From contig VNKQ01000015.1 of the NCBI GenBank assembly GCA_016508695.1, positions 1,302,001-1,366,000 of the forward strand: DNA of 64,000 nt. The letters are read 5' to 3'. Positions 45,628 through 57,237 of this stretch are shown here, one piece after another; position 1 is the first letter of the stretch; each line of letters opens with the position of its first letter. The notes under the pieces are model-generated. The model was not told the DNA's origin. It made no database searches and saw nothing but the letters and a program-made list of their open reading frames with translations. The position numbers were made by a program, and so were the translations under genes. The DNA is from Hyphodiscus hymeniophilus. Lineage: Eukaryota; Ascomycota; Leotiomycetes; Helotiales; Hyphodiscaceae.

Positions 45628-46626
45628 CTATCCCAGCCTGCCATCCTTCTCCGCCACCGGTGTCCGCACTCTACTCACACCCTTTAGACCCGATCCCATT
45701 CCTGCCATCTCCACGTGACCCTTTATAATATCTCCCGGCCCATCGCCAAACATCAGATACTGGAACCCTAAGAACATGTCGCACCCCATCTGGAAGATAC
45801 CGCACAATTTGAAAGCCCACGGAATCTCACTCGTCGCTGTAAAAAACCAGAGCATTTTCATGAAATCACCTGCAAGCCAGGAGGCGAGGACAGAAATACG
45901 GAATCCTTTGCAGGATCGTGAACGGTAGTTCGAGAAGATCTGGGGGAGGGGAAGAGTCGCTTCGATTGAGAGGCCCAGGTAGCCGATCAAGGTGCTGTAA
46001 GTGGCATAAAGACTAGGGAAGGACGAGAAGAGGAATTCGAGTGCGACGAGTGTTACGAAGAGATAGAGGAGAAACTGCCAATATCTGGAGAGCAGAAGGG
46101 TCAGCAACTCAGTTTCAACTTTTCAAAAGATGCCCCAGGCTTGGAAATGTGGTATGAAAGATATGTAGATACATACGGTTTCGGCGACCGCCATTGCCAG
46201 AAGTTATACGGTCTTTGTATACCCCAGTTGTCATGATTGCTGGCAAATGGTGCCGAAGCTTCACCTCCTTTCGAGGAGGGCCCAGGCCTGTGATCAAGGG
46301 CCACTTTAAGTAGCACGAGTTGAATCGCAATCATTATGAAGGACTGAATAAGGAGGGAGGTGTCGAATAGTGCGCCTGGGTAGTAGAAGATTCTGTGCGA
46401 CCATTCAATTAGCGTCCTGAAACTCCACAATGACTGCTGCGAATAATCGGATTGAGGCATACCGAAGCAAACTCGCAACCAGCATGATTAACGGAATGTC
46501 CAGCGAGAACCCAGCGCTGGACTTCGTACGATGTATGGCATATGTTTGATCAGCATAGCTGGTTATAGGAGAGATGATGATGAACAACGGGGCGACGAAA
46601 CCCGTCAGGAAGGACAAAATTCCCAT
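45628..46626 (-). CDS. PQ-loop repeat membrane protein
   Basis: Three minus-strand exons (46626-46463, 46392-46177, 46084-45628), 278 residues. The first PQ-loop-like repeat is SPITSYADQTYAIHRTKSSAGFSLDIP, which lacks the exact Pro-Gln pair. The second has the full motif, LPLPQIFSNYRSRSCKGFRISVLASWLAGD. About seven helices fit the PQ-loop (MtN3/SWEET-like) fold. Fungal homologues of this size include the Any1/PQLC1 group on Golgi and endosome membranes, where they modulate lipid asymmetry, but I cannot assign the subgroup firmly. The frame is open upstream to an ATG at 46836. The start at 46626 gives the family-like N-terminus MGILSFLTGFVAP. It is convergent with the MCT gene and divergent from FGAM synthase (396 bp between start codons). 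Confidence 0.87.
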
Positions 46627-47022
46627 ATTGTCGGAAATGTCGGGATGGGGTTCGTAAAGAGGGCAATCTATAGCGCGGCCATGTAGAGTTGTTGTTCTAT
46701 AAGTAAGCAAGAAAGAAAATGTCAAAGTGCCTTTTATTCGAGATGAGAAGGACAGTGGAAGACGTTGCTGAAGAGAGGGATAGGAGAATAAGATTGTGAA
46801 CTTCGACGCGCCGCCTGTGAGTGGATGGACTGCCATGGGAAATCTCGGTGAAACTTTGCTTCCGATCCGACATGTCCTTTGTGCGGGACGAGAAATTATT
46901 TCTATCTCAGCCTCAACCCCTCCATTGTCATATCTTCCTCATATTTTGGAGATTTCTCAATTATCACCATCAACACTGCCCCTACTATCCCTGGGCCAAT
47001 CGGCCTCTCCGACTTAGTCGAC
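46627..47022. promoter_or_regulatory. Divergent promoter, PQ-loop / FGAM synthase
   Basis: The 396 bp between the two divergent start codons must hold both promoters. CT-rich and A-rich strings are present. No specific site was identified. Confidence 0.5.
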
Positions 47023-50000
47023 ATGACCAACCTCACGCTTCCAGGAGATGCCTGCTTCACTCCATCTGAAGCACAAAAGCTCACTGATCGGATCAACAAG
47101 CTTGGCTTCGCAGTGAATGAGATTCGGGGAGTTTGGATGCATTATGTCCATCTCAAACCGTCAGACCAGAGGAATGATAACGTGAGTAACACTCTCCCAA
47201 ACCGAATCAAGAAAGAGGGAAGGGTGGCGAGATATATCGTATTTCGTCTGAGGATCACGTGATGGGAATCCCTCTTATCCTTCGTTTCATCTACAGTGTA
47301 CTCATGCGGTATTGCTCACATTTCATAGAACGCAGAGGAGAAATTAAAGCAACTCCTCCCCGGTGTTGCTAACTCCCCGGCAGTCTCTGTTCTAGAGAAA
47401 ACCCCAGGAAACCGGTGTCACATTTACTACATCAGTCCCCGAAATGTGTCACCATGGAGTTCCAAGGCCACCAGCATCGCAGAAGTATGTGGTGTTGAAG
47501 ACCAAATCCATCGAATTGAAAGAGGACGTGCGGTTCTCGTTGAATACATGGAGCCTCACGAGAACGAAATCCTCCCCTTCAAAGATGTTCTCTACGACCG
47601 GATGACTGAAAATATTAGCACCTCAGAGCCAGATTTGAACCAGATGTTCGCTGAAGGGCAACCGTTTCCTTTAGAAGTCATTGACTTGGCCGCTGAAGGA
47701 TCAACTCCAATTGAAGTTTTGAAAGCCTACAACAAGAACCGGGGCCTTGCGCTAGATCTACCGGAGATGGAGTATCTAATCCAAGCCTACACACAATTTG
47801 GACGCCCACCTTACGATATCGAATTATTTATGTTTGCTCAAGTAAACTCTGAACATTGTCGCCACAAGCAATTCAACGCGAATTGGACGATTGATGGTTT
47901 GCGTATGGGACACAGCCTCTTCGAGATGATCCAAAATACGCACACGCAAAATCCCCGTTTCACAGTCTCTGCATACAGTGACAATGCTGCTGTTTTGCAG
48001 GGCGAGTTAGCCAGTTTTTGGGCTCCAGATTGGTCAACTGGAAGCTGGAGACAAACTAAGGAGAGGGTGCATTTCCTTGCCAAAGTCGAAACTCACAATC
48101 ACCCAACTGCCATTTCCCCCTTTCCTGGTGCTGCTACAGGCTCAGGGGGTGAAATCAGAGATGAAGGTGCAGTAGGACGTGGATCAACACCCAAAGCTGG
48201 ACTTTGTGGATTCTGGGTCTCTGATTTGCTAATTCCTGATCACAAGGAGCCCTGGGAGATCGATATGGGCAAGCCAGCACATTATGCCAGTAGTTTGGAT
48301 ATTATGCTAGAGGCTCCAATTGGTAGCGCGAGATTCAACAATGAGTTTGGAAGACCGTGCTTGACGGGATGTTTTCGAACTTTGCTCGCAGATACTGATG
48401 CTGGAAGTGATGGGCATGAGATGAGAGGATACCACAAGCCAATCAGTGAGTAATCTGGAACCATCATCCATACTTCTAAGCTATACATGGTTTTTCTTTT
48501 TGAGAAACATTGCCTTGTTTACTCTTAAAATCTCTACTGCACGTACGTTATGTCTGCTTGTACGCTTATTGACCTGTTGCAGTGATCGCTGGAGGAGTGG
48601 GTACTGTCCGTCCTCAACATGCCATCAAGAATGGAAGCGATGTCAAGGAAGGGGCACATATCATTGTACTCGGTGGACCGGCGATGCTAATCGGGCTTGG
48701 TGGTGGTGCAGCATCCAGTAACTCGTCTGGTGAGGGCTCAGTCGAACTGGACTTTGACAGTGTGCAAAGAGGAAACCCCGAGATGGAGCGTCGAGCTCAG
48801 ATGGTGATCAATAATTGTGTAGCCTTGGGAGACAACAATCCGATCGCTTTCATTCATGACGTTGGGGCTGGCGGACTGTCAAACGCGCTCCCAGAACTCG
48901 TCAAGGATGCCGGCTATGGTGGTCAGTTTGAGCTCAGAAATGTAGAAAATGCGGATCGCAGCATGAGTCCGCTTCAGATTTGGTGCTGTGAAGCACAGGA
49001 AAGATATGTTATGATTGTCAACAAAGAGTGGATGGAAATGTTTGAGAAAATTGCAGGTAAGAAAGACCTCCCGGTGAATATGTGGAGCTCTCCTGACACT
49101 GCATAGTGCGGGAACGATGCGGTTTCTCCGATGTTGGCAGAGTAGTGTCTAAAGAAGCGAGTGGTGGGCCTAAACTTGTCTTGACGGACAGAGAATCAAA
49201 AGAATATCCCAGGCCAATTGACTTGCCCATGTCGACATTGTTTCCAAAAGACAGAAAACTGGATCGAATAGTCAAGTCGAGGAAACCAAAGCTCACGCCC
49301 TTCGACGCTCACAAGGTTTTACAAGAAAGCTTCCCTCAAATACCCGAACACGACCTACTTCGGAAGGCCCTTGAACGGGTGTTAACGATCCCAGCGGTAG
49401 GATCGAAGTCATTCCTGATCACCATTGGGGATCGCTCTGTTGGGGGCCTGACAGTCCGTGATCAAATGGTCGGCCCATGGCAAACACCAGTAGCAGATGT
49501 AGCCGTCACAGCCACTGCATTAAATATTGGCGACAGAATCAAGACTGGAGAAGCAATGGCAATGGGCGAGAAGCCAACTTTAGCTCTGATCTCTCCGGCA
49601 GCTTCCGCAAGAATGGCGGTTGCAGAAAGTTTGATGAACATCGCTGCTGCACATATTCTTGGCGATCTGCCCCGCATACGCCTATCGGCGAACTGGATGG
49701 CGGCAGTCAATCATCCCGGTGAAGGCGCGGCCTTGTACGAAGCAGTTCATGCCATCGGCATGGAATTATGCCCTCAACTTGGTATCAGTATCCCTGTTGG
49801 CAAAGATTCGACATCGATGAAGGCATCATGGAAAGATCAAGAGAGTGGAGGTACGAAGAGTGTAACAGCACCAATGACCGTTGTGATCTCTGCTTTTGCA
49901 CCAGTCGCCAATGTTCGAAGCACATGGACGCCTGCCCTCCGAAGATTCGAGGATGTTGGCGAAACGATCCTAATGTACGTGGATCTCGCACAAGGTAATA

Positions 50001-51442
50001 AAGCGCTTGGTGGCTCGGCGCTTGCACAATCATTTGGGCTGCTGGGGAACGAAGCTCCAGATGTCCGGGATCCCGATATGATAATCGACTACTTCGATGC
50101 CATCACTCAACTGCACGAATCTGGTATAGTTCTTGCGTACCACGACATCTCTGACGGCGGTCTTCTTACAACTGTTGCCGAGATGATGTTTGCTGGCCGC
50201 TGTGGAGCTGAGCTAATGATTGACAATATGACTAAAAGTTCCGCAACGCCCCATATTCTAGAAGCTCTGTTTAACGAAGAACTCGGTGCGATCTTTCAAG
50301 TTCGAAAATCCGATGAAATTAACTTCAATCGCTGCTTCGCGACTTGTGGGCCTCCCAAGGGTATGCTTCGCAAGATCGGTCGTATTCCCGCCTCTTCCAA
50401 GCAAAGGTTAACTATCCGCTATGGTCAAGCATCCCTGCTTAACATTGATCGTGCGGAGTTGCAACGGCAATGGACGACAACTTCCCACCAAATGCAACGC
50501 CTGCGTGATAATGTCGAATGCGCCAATGCTGAATTCGACAATATCTCCGACGATCTCGATCCAGGTCTGCAATACAAGCTCACCTTCGAGCCCAAAGACA
50601 ACATTCTTCCTCTTACCACATCGTTCACCTCCGTCTTTGCAAAAGCTCCACGCGTCGCTATACTCAGAGAACAAGGCGTAAATGGCCATGCCGAGATGGC
50701 ATTCGCTTTCAAAGCCGCAGGTTTCGACCCTGTCGACGTCCACATGTCCGACATAATCAAAGGCCGCCTATCACTTGCAACATTCGTCGGCATAGCAGCG
50801 TGCGGCGGATTCTCCTACGGTGACGTTTTAGGTGCCGGTCAAGGCTGGGCGAAATCGATCTTGATGCACGAGGATATCGCTCGACCTGAATTCAAGAAAT
50901 TCTTCGAACGACCTGACACCTTCACTCTGGGTGTCTGCAACGGCTGTCAAATGCTGACTCGTATCGCAGAATTAATCCCTGGAACCTCACACTGGCCTTT
51001 ATTTTTGGAGAACAAGTCGGAACAATTTGAGGCTCGTGTCTCTATGGTTCGAGTCCAGGACAATTCTAAGACTCCCTCTGTCTTTCTGCACGGCATGAAC
51101 GGCTCAGCAATTCCAATCGTAGTTTCCCATGGCGAGGGAAGAGCTTCTTTTCGCCATCCTCAGAATCTGGAAGCTATGAATGCTGAAGGTCTAATTCCAT
51201 TCCGCTACACAGACAACAGAGGAAGCGTCACGACTCGATATCCATTCAATCCAAACGGTAGTCCGGAGGGTATTGCTGGTGTGAGAAGCTTGGATGGCAG
51301 AGTCCTAGCGATGATGCCGCATCCTGAGCGGACCATCATGGCGGATGTGGGGAGCTACATTCCGGCTGGCATGCAGGAGGAGTGGGGTGAGTTTGGGCCA
51401 TGGGTGAGGATGTTTAGAAGCGCAAGACGGTGGGTGGGTTGA
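47023..51442 (+). CDS. ADE6: Phosphoribosylformylglycinamidine (FGAM) synthase
   Basis: Four exons (47023-47181, 47329-48445, 48583-49056, 49107-51442), 1361 residues, the normal length for the large eukaryotic PurL. The start MTNLTLPGDACFTPSEAQKL is family-like. The synthetase part contains FAQVNSEHCRHKQFNA (active-site His), KVETHNHPTAISPFPGAATG, GGEIRDEGAVGRGS, and in the second half GKDSTSMKASW and YHDISDGGLLTTVAEM. The C-terminal class I glutamine amidotransferase has LGVCNGCQML (nucleophile Cys at about residue 1193) and MMPHPERT (His and Glu of the triad). The enzyme converts FGAR, glutamine and ATP to FGAM in step four of purine synthesis in the cytosol. Introns are canonical. The last one (50 bp, GTAAGA...ATAG) is easy to miss because its 5' end stays open. 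Confidence 0.97.
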
Positions 51443-53093
51443 GTCATGAAAGGGCGCTTTTGGGCCCGGTACGGAAGACGGTTGACACACCACGTTACAC
51501 TCTCCCGTATCGATGATTAATATCAAAACGACTTAGGAAGAAAAGATCTTAACACAATTGCAATTCCCCCATCGGCAAGGTGCGCCACTCTCTTGGCAGA
51601 ACCTCGGATGCAGAGCATTTACGATGTCCTGAAGGGCGAAGTATGGAGCTGGATCATTGTACCTAAGCTCAGATCTAGCATGCGAATAACCATACAACTC
51701 AAGATGGAATCATAGCAGATATCAAGAGTCGAGGCTTCGGACGTGATGACACGTTCTTATTTTTCGAGTATGCTTGGCAAACAGAAAAGAGCAAGAGTTG
51801 CAACCACTCCCTCCGTTATTTGATATTCAAAGGCATTTAGATTTGAGCTTTCGAAAAGGCCTCGTCGCAAACGCCAATGAGCCAACTGAGTAGCGCTTCA
51901 TGCTGGCTCCCAGACTACCTTCTCTGAGAGTCCTGCATTGTAAGTGGGAAAAGTATAGTAGGCCAAGAGTAGCTAGGATGAAACGATTATTGTCGATACG
52001 CCAAGTGGATCTAGTCTTGTTTGTATATTATAGCTGTCGATTTCCCATTCTTGGGCTCCTTGAGGCACGGCTTCATGACTATAGATATTAGTGGTGGGCT
52101 GTGGCACAGGCCGCATCTTTGATATTGCGAATGAAGAATGTGTATCATAAACTGCCTTCCAACACCAGAACCTATGCATTACTGCTGCTCTCTGTTGCTC
52201 CCCTGAATCTCAGCAGTTCTGTTCGTCTTTGGCGTCCAGTACCCCTCAGCATATCTCAGATCTCTGCTGACTCTTCTTGACATCGTCGCTGAGAATTTCT
52301 CAATGGAAAAAAATGTAAAGAAGACTGGAATCCGAAATAATGAGCCAGCTTGGAGTTTGGAATTCTGTGTCTTTCAGCCGTAAAATGGAGATGTATGAGC
52401 TGAATCGACTGGCCATACTGGACGGGTAGTAACCACCTAACCCTTCTCGAGCCCTGCCAACCCAGCCAAATGGCTAATAGGTAATTATACACAGAATATA
52501 CAGATTCTGGGCAAGAAATACAGTAGCTACCTCCAGAAGTTTCGCTAGCTTACCAGTCTCACTACGAGCAGTATCAGCTGTTATTAGAAGGCCTTGGCGT
52601 CCAACTGTAGATTGCCCTGCAGGACGCAACATCAAGGGACCCTGTATGCTGAACAGGGTCCTCCAGGTAAGGTCGGACGCTAAAGCCTACCATCCATCAC
52701 CTTCGTCCAACGTGCTACAACGTGTTCATCTACAACAAATCTATATTGCAGCAAGTTCCCTGTCGGCCACCCTTCTATGTTATTACCCGCAAAACCTTCT
52801 TTTGACTTCCTCCGCAGGGAGATTCTTAGCGTTGTCAAGCCCTTGCAGGCTGCAATGTAGATATGGATTATCCCTCATTAATTACCAATCTCTCATCGAA
52901 TGAGGTGAGATTTCACGGCTGAGTTTTAGGGGAGCCACGCAAGCTTATCCTGCCCGAGCCCCCGATTGCCCGTTGTTCGGTCAGCAGCTTATGTACTTCG
53001 TAAAATATACTGCACTTACTGAAGAGCACTGGGCTTTGCTTACACCAAGCCGGGTATAACTGCAAGTAATCAGAGTCATCAAGATCCAAAGAA
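51443..53093. other. 1.6-kb intergenic region
   Basis: No supported gene. Short frames at 51900 and 52646 (plus) and 52256 (minus) have no recognisable features. No repeat was noticed. Confidence 0.5.
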
Positions 53094-54983
53094 ATGATGG
53101 GGGACTCAGCGCTTTCCGTTGACCAACCTTTTCTCTCAATTCCAAACTCTTCCTCCACTCTTTGCGTGACCACAAACACCGTAAGAATGACGAATTTAAC
53201 CTCGGTTAACGGCCATCGTAAAGTGTCTGCAAAGGCATCATTTGTGCAGGCAAAATATGACAATTGTCGAAACTGGGTAGTCCAGAAATTTGGAGGGACC
53301 AGTGTGGGGAAGTTCGCCCAGGCCATTGTTGGGGATATCATTAGGTGCGCTGTCTGAATCCGTAAGCCAAAAAATAAAATCTAATTTTATTTCAGTGTGA
53401 GTCTCAAAGAGAGGAGAGTTGCTGTCATCTGCTCCGCACGTAGTACAGGAAAGAAAGATGAGGGGACAACAAGCCGGTAGATCCTCACTCTGTCACTTGT
53501 TGGACCGGGGACTGACAAGAATCACACACCTAGGCTTTTAGAAGTTTTCAGTGTCCTCACAGCCATTCGTTCCGAGATTGACACAGAATCAGTCCGTTAT
53601 GAGAGCCTGCTTATCCAGTACGAAAGACTGGTAGATACTATTACTGAGGACCACATGAGTGCTGCAAGATCGCATATACGAAGTCAGGATCTGCGCTTCA
53701 GATTGATGAAAGAAATCCAAGATGAATGCGATGAGATTAGAGAATATCGAGTAGCCACTGAAAGATGGCGTCTGGAAATGGATTCCAGGGCCAAAGATCG
53801 GGTCATCAGTTTCGGGGAAAAGCTCAGTTGCCGATTTATCACAGTTCTATTACAAGACCGAGTAAGTGTTAGGTACTGGTTATTTTTCTTTCTGGCTAGA
53901 CTAATAACATCAAGGGTATTGAGGCCGAATACATAGATCTTTCAGACCTGATGCGTCCCAAAGCGACGAGGGGAATCAGCATAAACTTCTTCCAAGAAAC
54001 AGCAGCTGCGATCCGGGAGAAGATCCTAACGTGCAATGACCGAGTGCCAATTCTTACAGGCTTCTTTGGGACTGTCCCAGGCGGGTTAATTGATGGGGAG
54101 ATTGGTCGAGGATATACAGATCTATGCGCCGCGCTCGTCGCTATAGCTTTGAGCGCCGAAGAGCTTCAAATTTGGAAAGAGGTCGATGGAATCTTTACTG
54201 CAGATCCTAGCAAAGTACCTGCTGCCAGACTTCTCTCTACAATATCCTCCTCTGAAGCTGCAGAATTAACTTTCTTTGGATCCGAAGTCATACATCACCT
54301 CACAGTGGACCAAGTAACTCATGCAATACCGTCCATCAATATTCGAATTAAGAACGTCAAGAAACCTTATGGTAGTGGAACCATTATAGTACCAGACTCT
54401 ACGCCTGGAATCGGACAGCTCTCCCGTACGAAAATGCACCGATCTACAAACTGCATCGGGAAAAGACAGAAGAGACCAACGGCGATCACAATCAAGGAAA
54501 ATATTTGCGTGATCAATGTGCACTCAAACACGCGGTCCCTTTCCCACAGCTTCTTTTTCAACGTCTTCTCGATACTTCACAAGCGTAGGATATCCGTCGA
54601 TCTGATCTCCACCAGTGAGGTACACGTCTCGATGGCAATCCACTCCGCCAACGTCCCGGATGAACAGCTACAGGAAGCACACAAAGAGCTAGACGCCTAC
54701 GGGAATGTGAGTATCTTGCACGACATGGCAATTATGTCGTTGGTCGGAGCTGAGATGCGGTCCATGAACGGTGTAGCTGGTAGACTGTTCTCCATACTGG
54801 GAGATGACAACATCAATATTGAGATGATCTCACAGGGCAAGCATCTCATCCCATTCTAACATTGGCAATCACTAATGAGACTCAGGCGCGAGCGAGATCA
54901 ATATCTCTTGTGTAATTAATGAACACGAGGCAACGAGGGCAATGAACATTGTACACGCTGAGTTTTTTACGCTTCACGAATAG
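53094..54983 (+). CDS. Aspartokinase, divergent copy (HOM3 family)
   Basis: Five exons (53094-53344, 53396-53476, 53534-53861, 53915-54836, 54886-54983), 559 residues. The catalytic domain has WVVQKFGGTSVGKF (residues 61-74), AVICSARSTGKKDEGTTSRL, FGEKLSCRF, GFFGTVPGG, GRGYTDLCAALVA and WKEVDGIFTADPSKVP. Two ACT domains follow, the second ending NIEMISQGASEINISCVI. The enzyme makes aspartyl phosphate from aspartate and ATP, the first step to Thr, Met and Ile. The last intron is GC-AG: CAGG|GCAAGC...ACTCAG. Reading straight through gives an early stop, while splicing restores the conserved end. Several usually invariant positions differ, for example SEVIHHLT where I expect SEVIHPFT, so this may be a second, specialised copy. 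An ATG at 53187 is an alternative start. Confidence 0.88.
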
Positions 54984-55897
54984 AATAGATATAGAGTAGT
55001 AAAACGACCTAATGAAGTACATGTCAGATTCAACCTGATATGATTCTCGACGGATGTAGGCTCCCAAAAGGCACTGCAAAGTGTATTCAAGTCAGAACAA
55101 TACACTATAATACGAAAATGGTATTCATTGAAACTCAAGCTTTCGAATCACACTCGGATTGCATTCCGTACTCATAATGTTCTCTGCATATGCAGACACA
55201 GGAAACAAGCAATGCACGAGATCACAGCTCATTCACATGAATATTTTTTTTGATGACCCACGAGGCCAGTTTTGCTGTCCTTCATCCAACGTTGAGTTCT
55301 TTTCTGTTCCGGTATTCTTTTCTGTGCAATGCCATAGAGCCAGAACGAGACAGTAAACATCCCCGAGAGTTTGAAACTACTGGGAGCTGGCTGACGAGAT
55401 TCGAGCCGATCATATCAGTACATCGTAAAGAGTCCTAATCAATGGCACTATTTGCTGTAGCGAATTTCACTAGAATCCTCCGTTTGTTGGCTGGGTATTT
55501 TCTACTACTCCATATCCTCCACATTATATTCTAGCACCAGAAATCATGGGTTTTACTGCCTTGATTTTAAATCAAGCAAATAAAAGACGATTTTTACTCG
55601 ACGACCAATTATTATTAGTTACAATAGTGCAACATCTTAATTTTAATAAAGAGGGTTATTGCAATCGTTATTATAGAAATAGAAATAGTACCTAAAGAGT
55701 TGGTGCTTAAGAATAAGGCTTTGCAATTGGTTGAAATTGTTCGCTTACACCTAAAACCAAGCATTACTCGGTATGCTGCCTGAGGCCAGACAAATCGCAC
55801 CCCTTAAACTACACCTCATTGCAAAACTTGCGTGATCTCGAGTACCTTTACCTGCGCGTTAGCATTTCAAGATCTAACGTGCCGCATCAAACATGGC
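54984..55897. other. Intergenic with an AT-rich block
   Basis: About 55500-55760 is strongly AT-rich (TTATTA, TTTAAAT and TAATAAAG strings), unlike its flanks. It might be a decayed, RIP-affected repeat. No protein remnant was recognised. Confidence 0.5.
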
Positions 55898-57163
55898 ATG
55901 ATGGCCAACGATTACAGGCTGAAGCTGCGAGGCGCAACTTTCCTCGACAATGACTTCAAAAGTTTTGTTCTACCTATACCAAGCTTGTACGAAGACGACT
56001 CGGAGGATCCATACGGCGAGCACTGTCAAAGGGTATATGACGCGTACGAAGAAAGGACAAGTCCGTCTCAACGAGAGATCGATATACGCAATTCATTAAG
56101 CACGATAGAGAGCAACAAAATACTCAACAACGGAAATGTCAAGCTCAATAAGGTTCTGCAGCTCGACGCCGCAGGATCGCAATTCCGACTTATCTACAAC
56201 GTACGCATATTCAATGGGACGATTCACTGCGACTTCTTCCGAGCTACTTTCATGAACAAAGTCCACTATGATGCGCTCTCGTACCGGTGGGAAAATCCCC
56301 AGGACTCGAATGGTCTACCGCTTCGGCAGACAATCATGATCAACGGCGTATCTTTCAATGTCCGACCCAACGTCTATCAATTCCTCTATCGCATGATCAA
56401 AGCGGCACAAAAAGGACCTGTTTTCATTGACGCCATTTGCATTGATCAAAACGACAACGATGAGAAATCACGCCAAGTTGCACTAATGGGCGACATATAC
56501 AAAAATGCCGACCAGGTCATCGTGTGGCTTGGAGAACTCCCCGAGATGGCGTTTGGCACAATGGATATAATGCGACGAATATACACTCACGAATACTGGA
56601 CTCGGCTCTGGATTGTGCAAGAAGTCATCTTGGGATGCAATGTAATCATTGCGCTTGGAATATTCTCCTGTCCTTTTGCCGCCTTGGGAGATAGATTACC
56701 AGGGACGGTTTCGATAAACACAGAACCAGTAACAAAACTGCTGCTAGAAAAAGATAAATGGGACCGTGGAGAGTATCCAGGCGGTATGCGTTTCCACCAG
56801 GCGTTGCAAACATTCCGCGGACAACACGCTACTGAGCCTAGAGACATGATTTATGGCGTTTGTGGCATTTGTGATATCCGGCTTCGTGCCGAATACTGGG
56901 GTCCAACAGAAGATGTCTTTAGAGATGTCTTGGTCGCCGCTACTCAGCAGTCACAGATCTCGAACTTTGAGGACAGAGTTCGCTACTTTGAAATGCTCAA
57001 GGGTCTTTTGCTACCGATCTTAAAATTGCAGATGATGGATTATGGGCGGAAGACTCCGACAAGAGTATGGCGGGCGTACTACGAGGCGCAGCATGGAGTT
57101 AGTCTCATATCTCTTGCTGAGGCTGCGAAGCTAGCTAGCTATTTACCTAACGACGATTACTAA
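55898..57163 (+). CDS. HET-domain protein
   Basis: An intronless frame of 421 residues from the ATG pair at 55898. The open frame runs 66 bp further upstream but only from a GTG. The three HET signatures are present in order: YDALSYRWENP (usually ALSYCWG), GPVFIDAICIDQNDNDEKSRQVALMGDIYKNADQVIVWLGE, and YWTRLWIVQEVILG. A further conserved helical block, ATEPRDMIYGVCGI, corresponds to the DKVYALLGL region of HET proteins. HET domains act in heterokaryon incompatibility and allorecognition, and many are orphan copies of unknown trigger. The first motif has Arg in place of the usual Cys. The C-terminus stops soon after the HET module, with no NACHT, ankyrin or WD repeats. The gene converges on the ABC transporter, leaving 74 bp between stops. 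Confidence 0.85.
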   Translation: MMANDYRLKLRGATFLDNDFKSFVLPIPSLYEDDSEDPYGEHCQRVYDAYEERTSPSQREIDIRNSLSTIESNKILNNGNVKLNKVLQLDAAGSQFRLIYNVRIFNGTIHCDFFRATFMNKVHYDALSYRWENPQDSNGLPLRQTIMINGVSFNVRPNVYQFLYRMIKAAQKGPVFIDAICIDQNDNDEKSRQVALMGDIYKNADQVIVWLGELPEMAFGTMDIMRRIYTHEYWTRLWIVQEVILGCNVIIALGIFSCPFAALGDRLPGTVSINTEPVTKLLLEKDKWDRGEYPGGMRFHQALQTFRGQHATEPRDMIYGVCGICDIRLRAEYWGPTEDVFRDVLVAATQQSQISNFEDRVRYFEMLKGLLLPILKLQMMDYGRKTPTRVWRAYYEAQHGVSLISLAEAAKLASYLPNDDY

Positions 57164-57237
57164 CTCAGAAGTTCTGATATCATTTGGTCCAGGGTTCTCT
57201 TGAGAAACGTCTCGACACTTGTTTTCTACAGTTCTTT

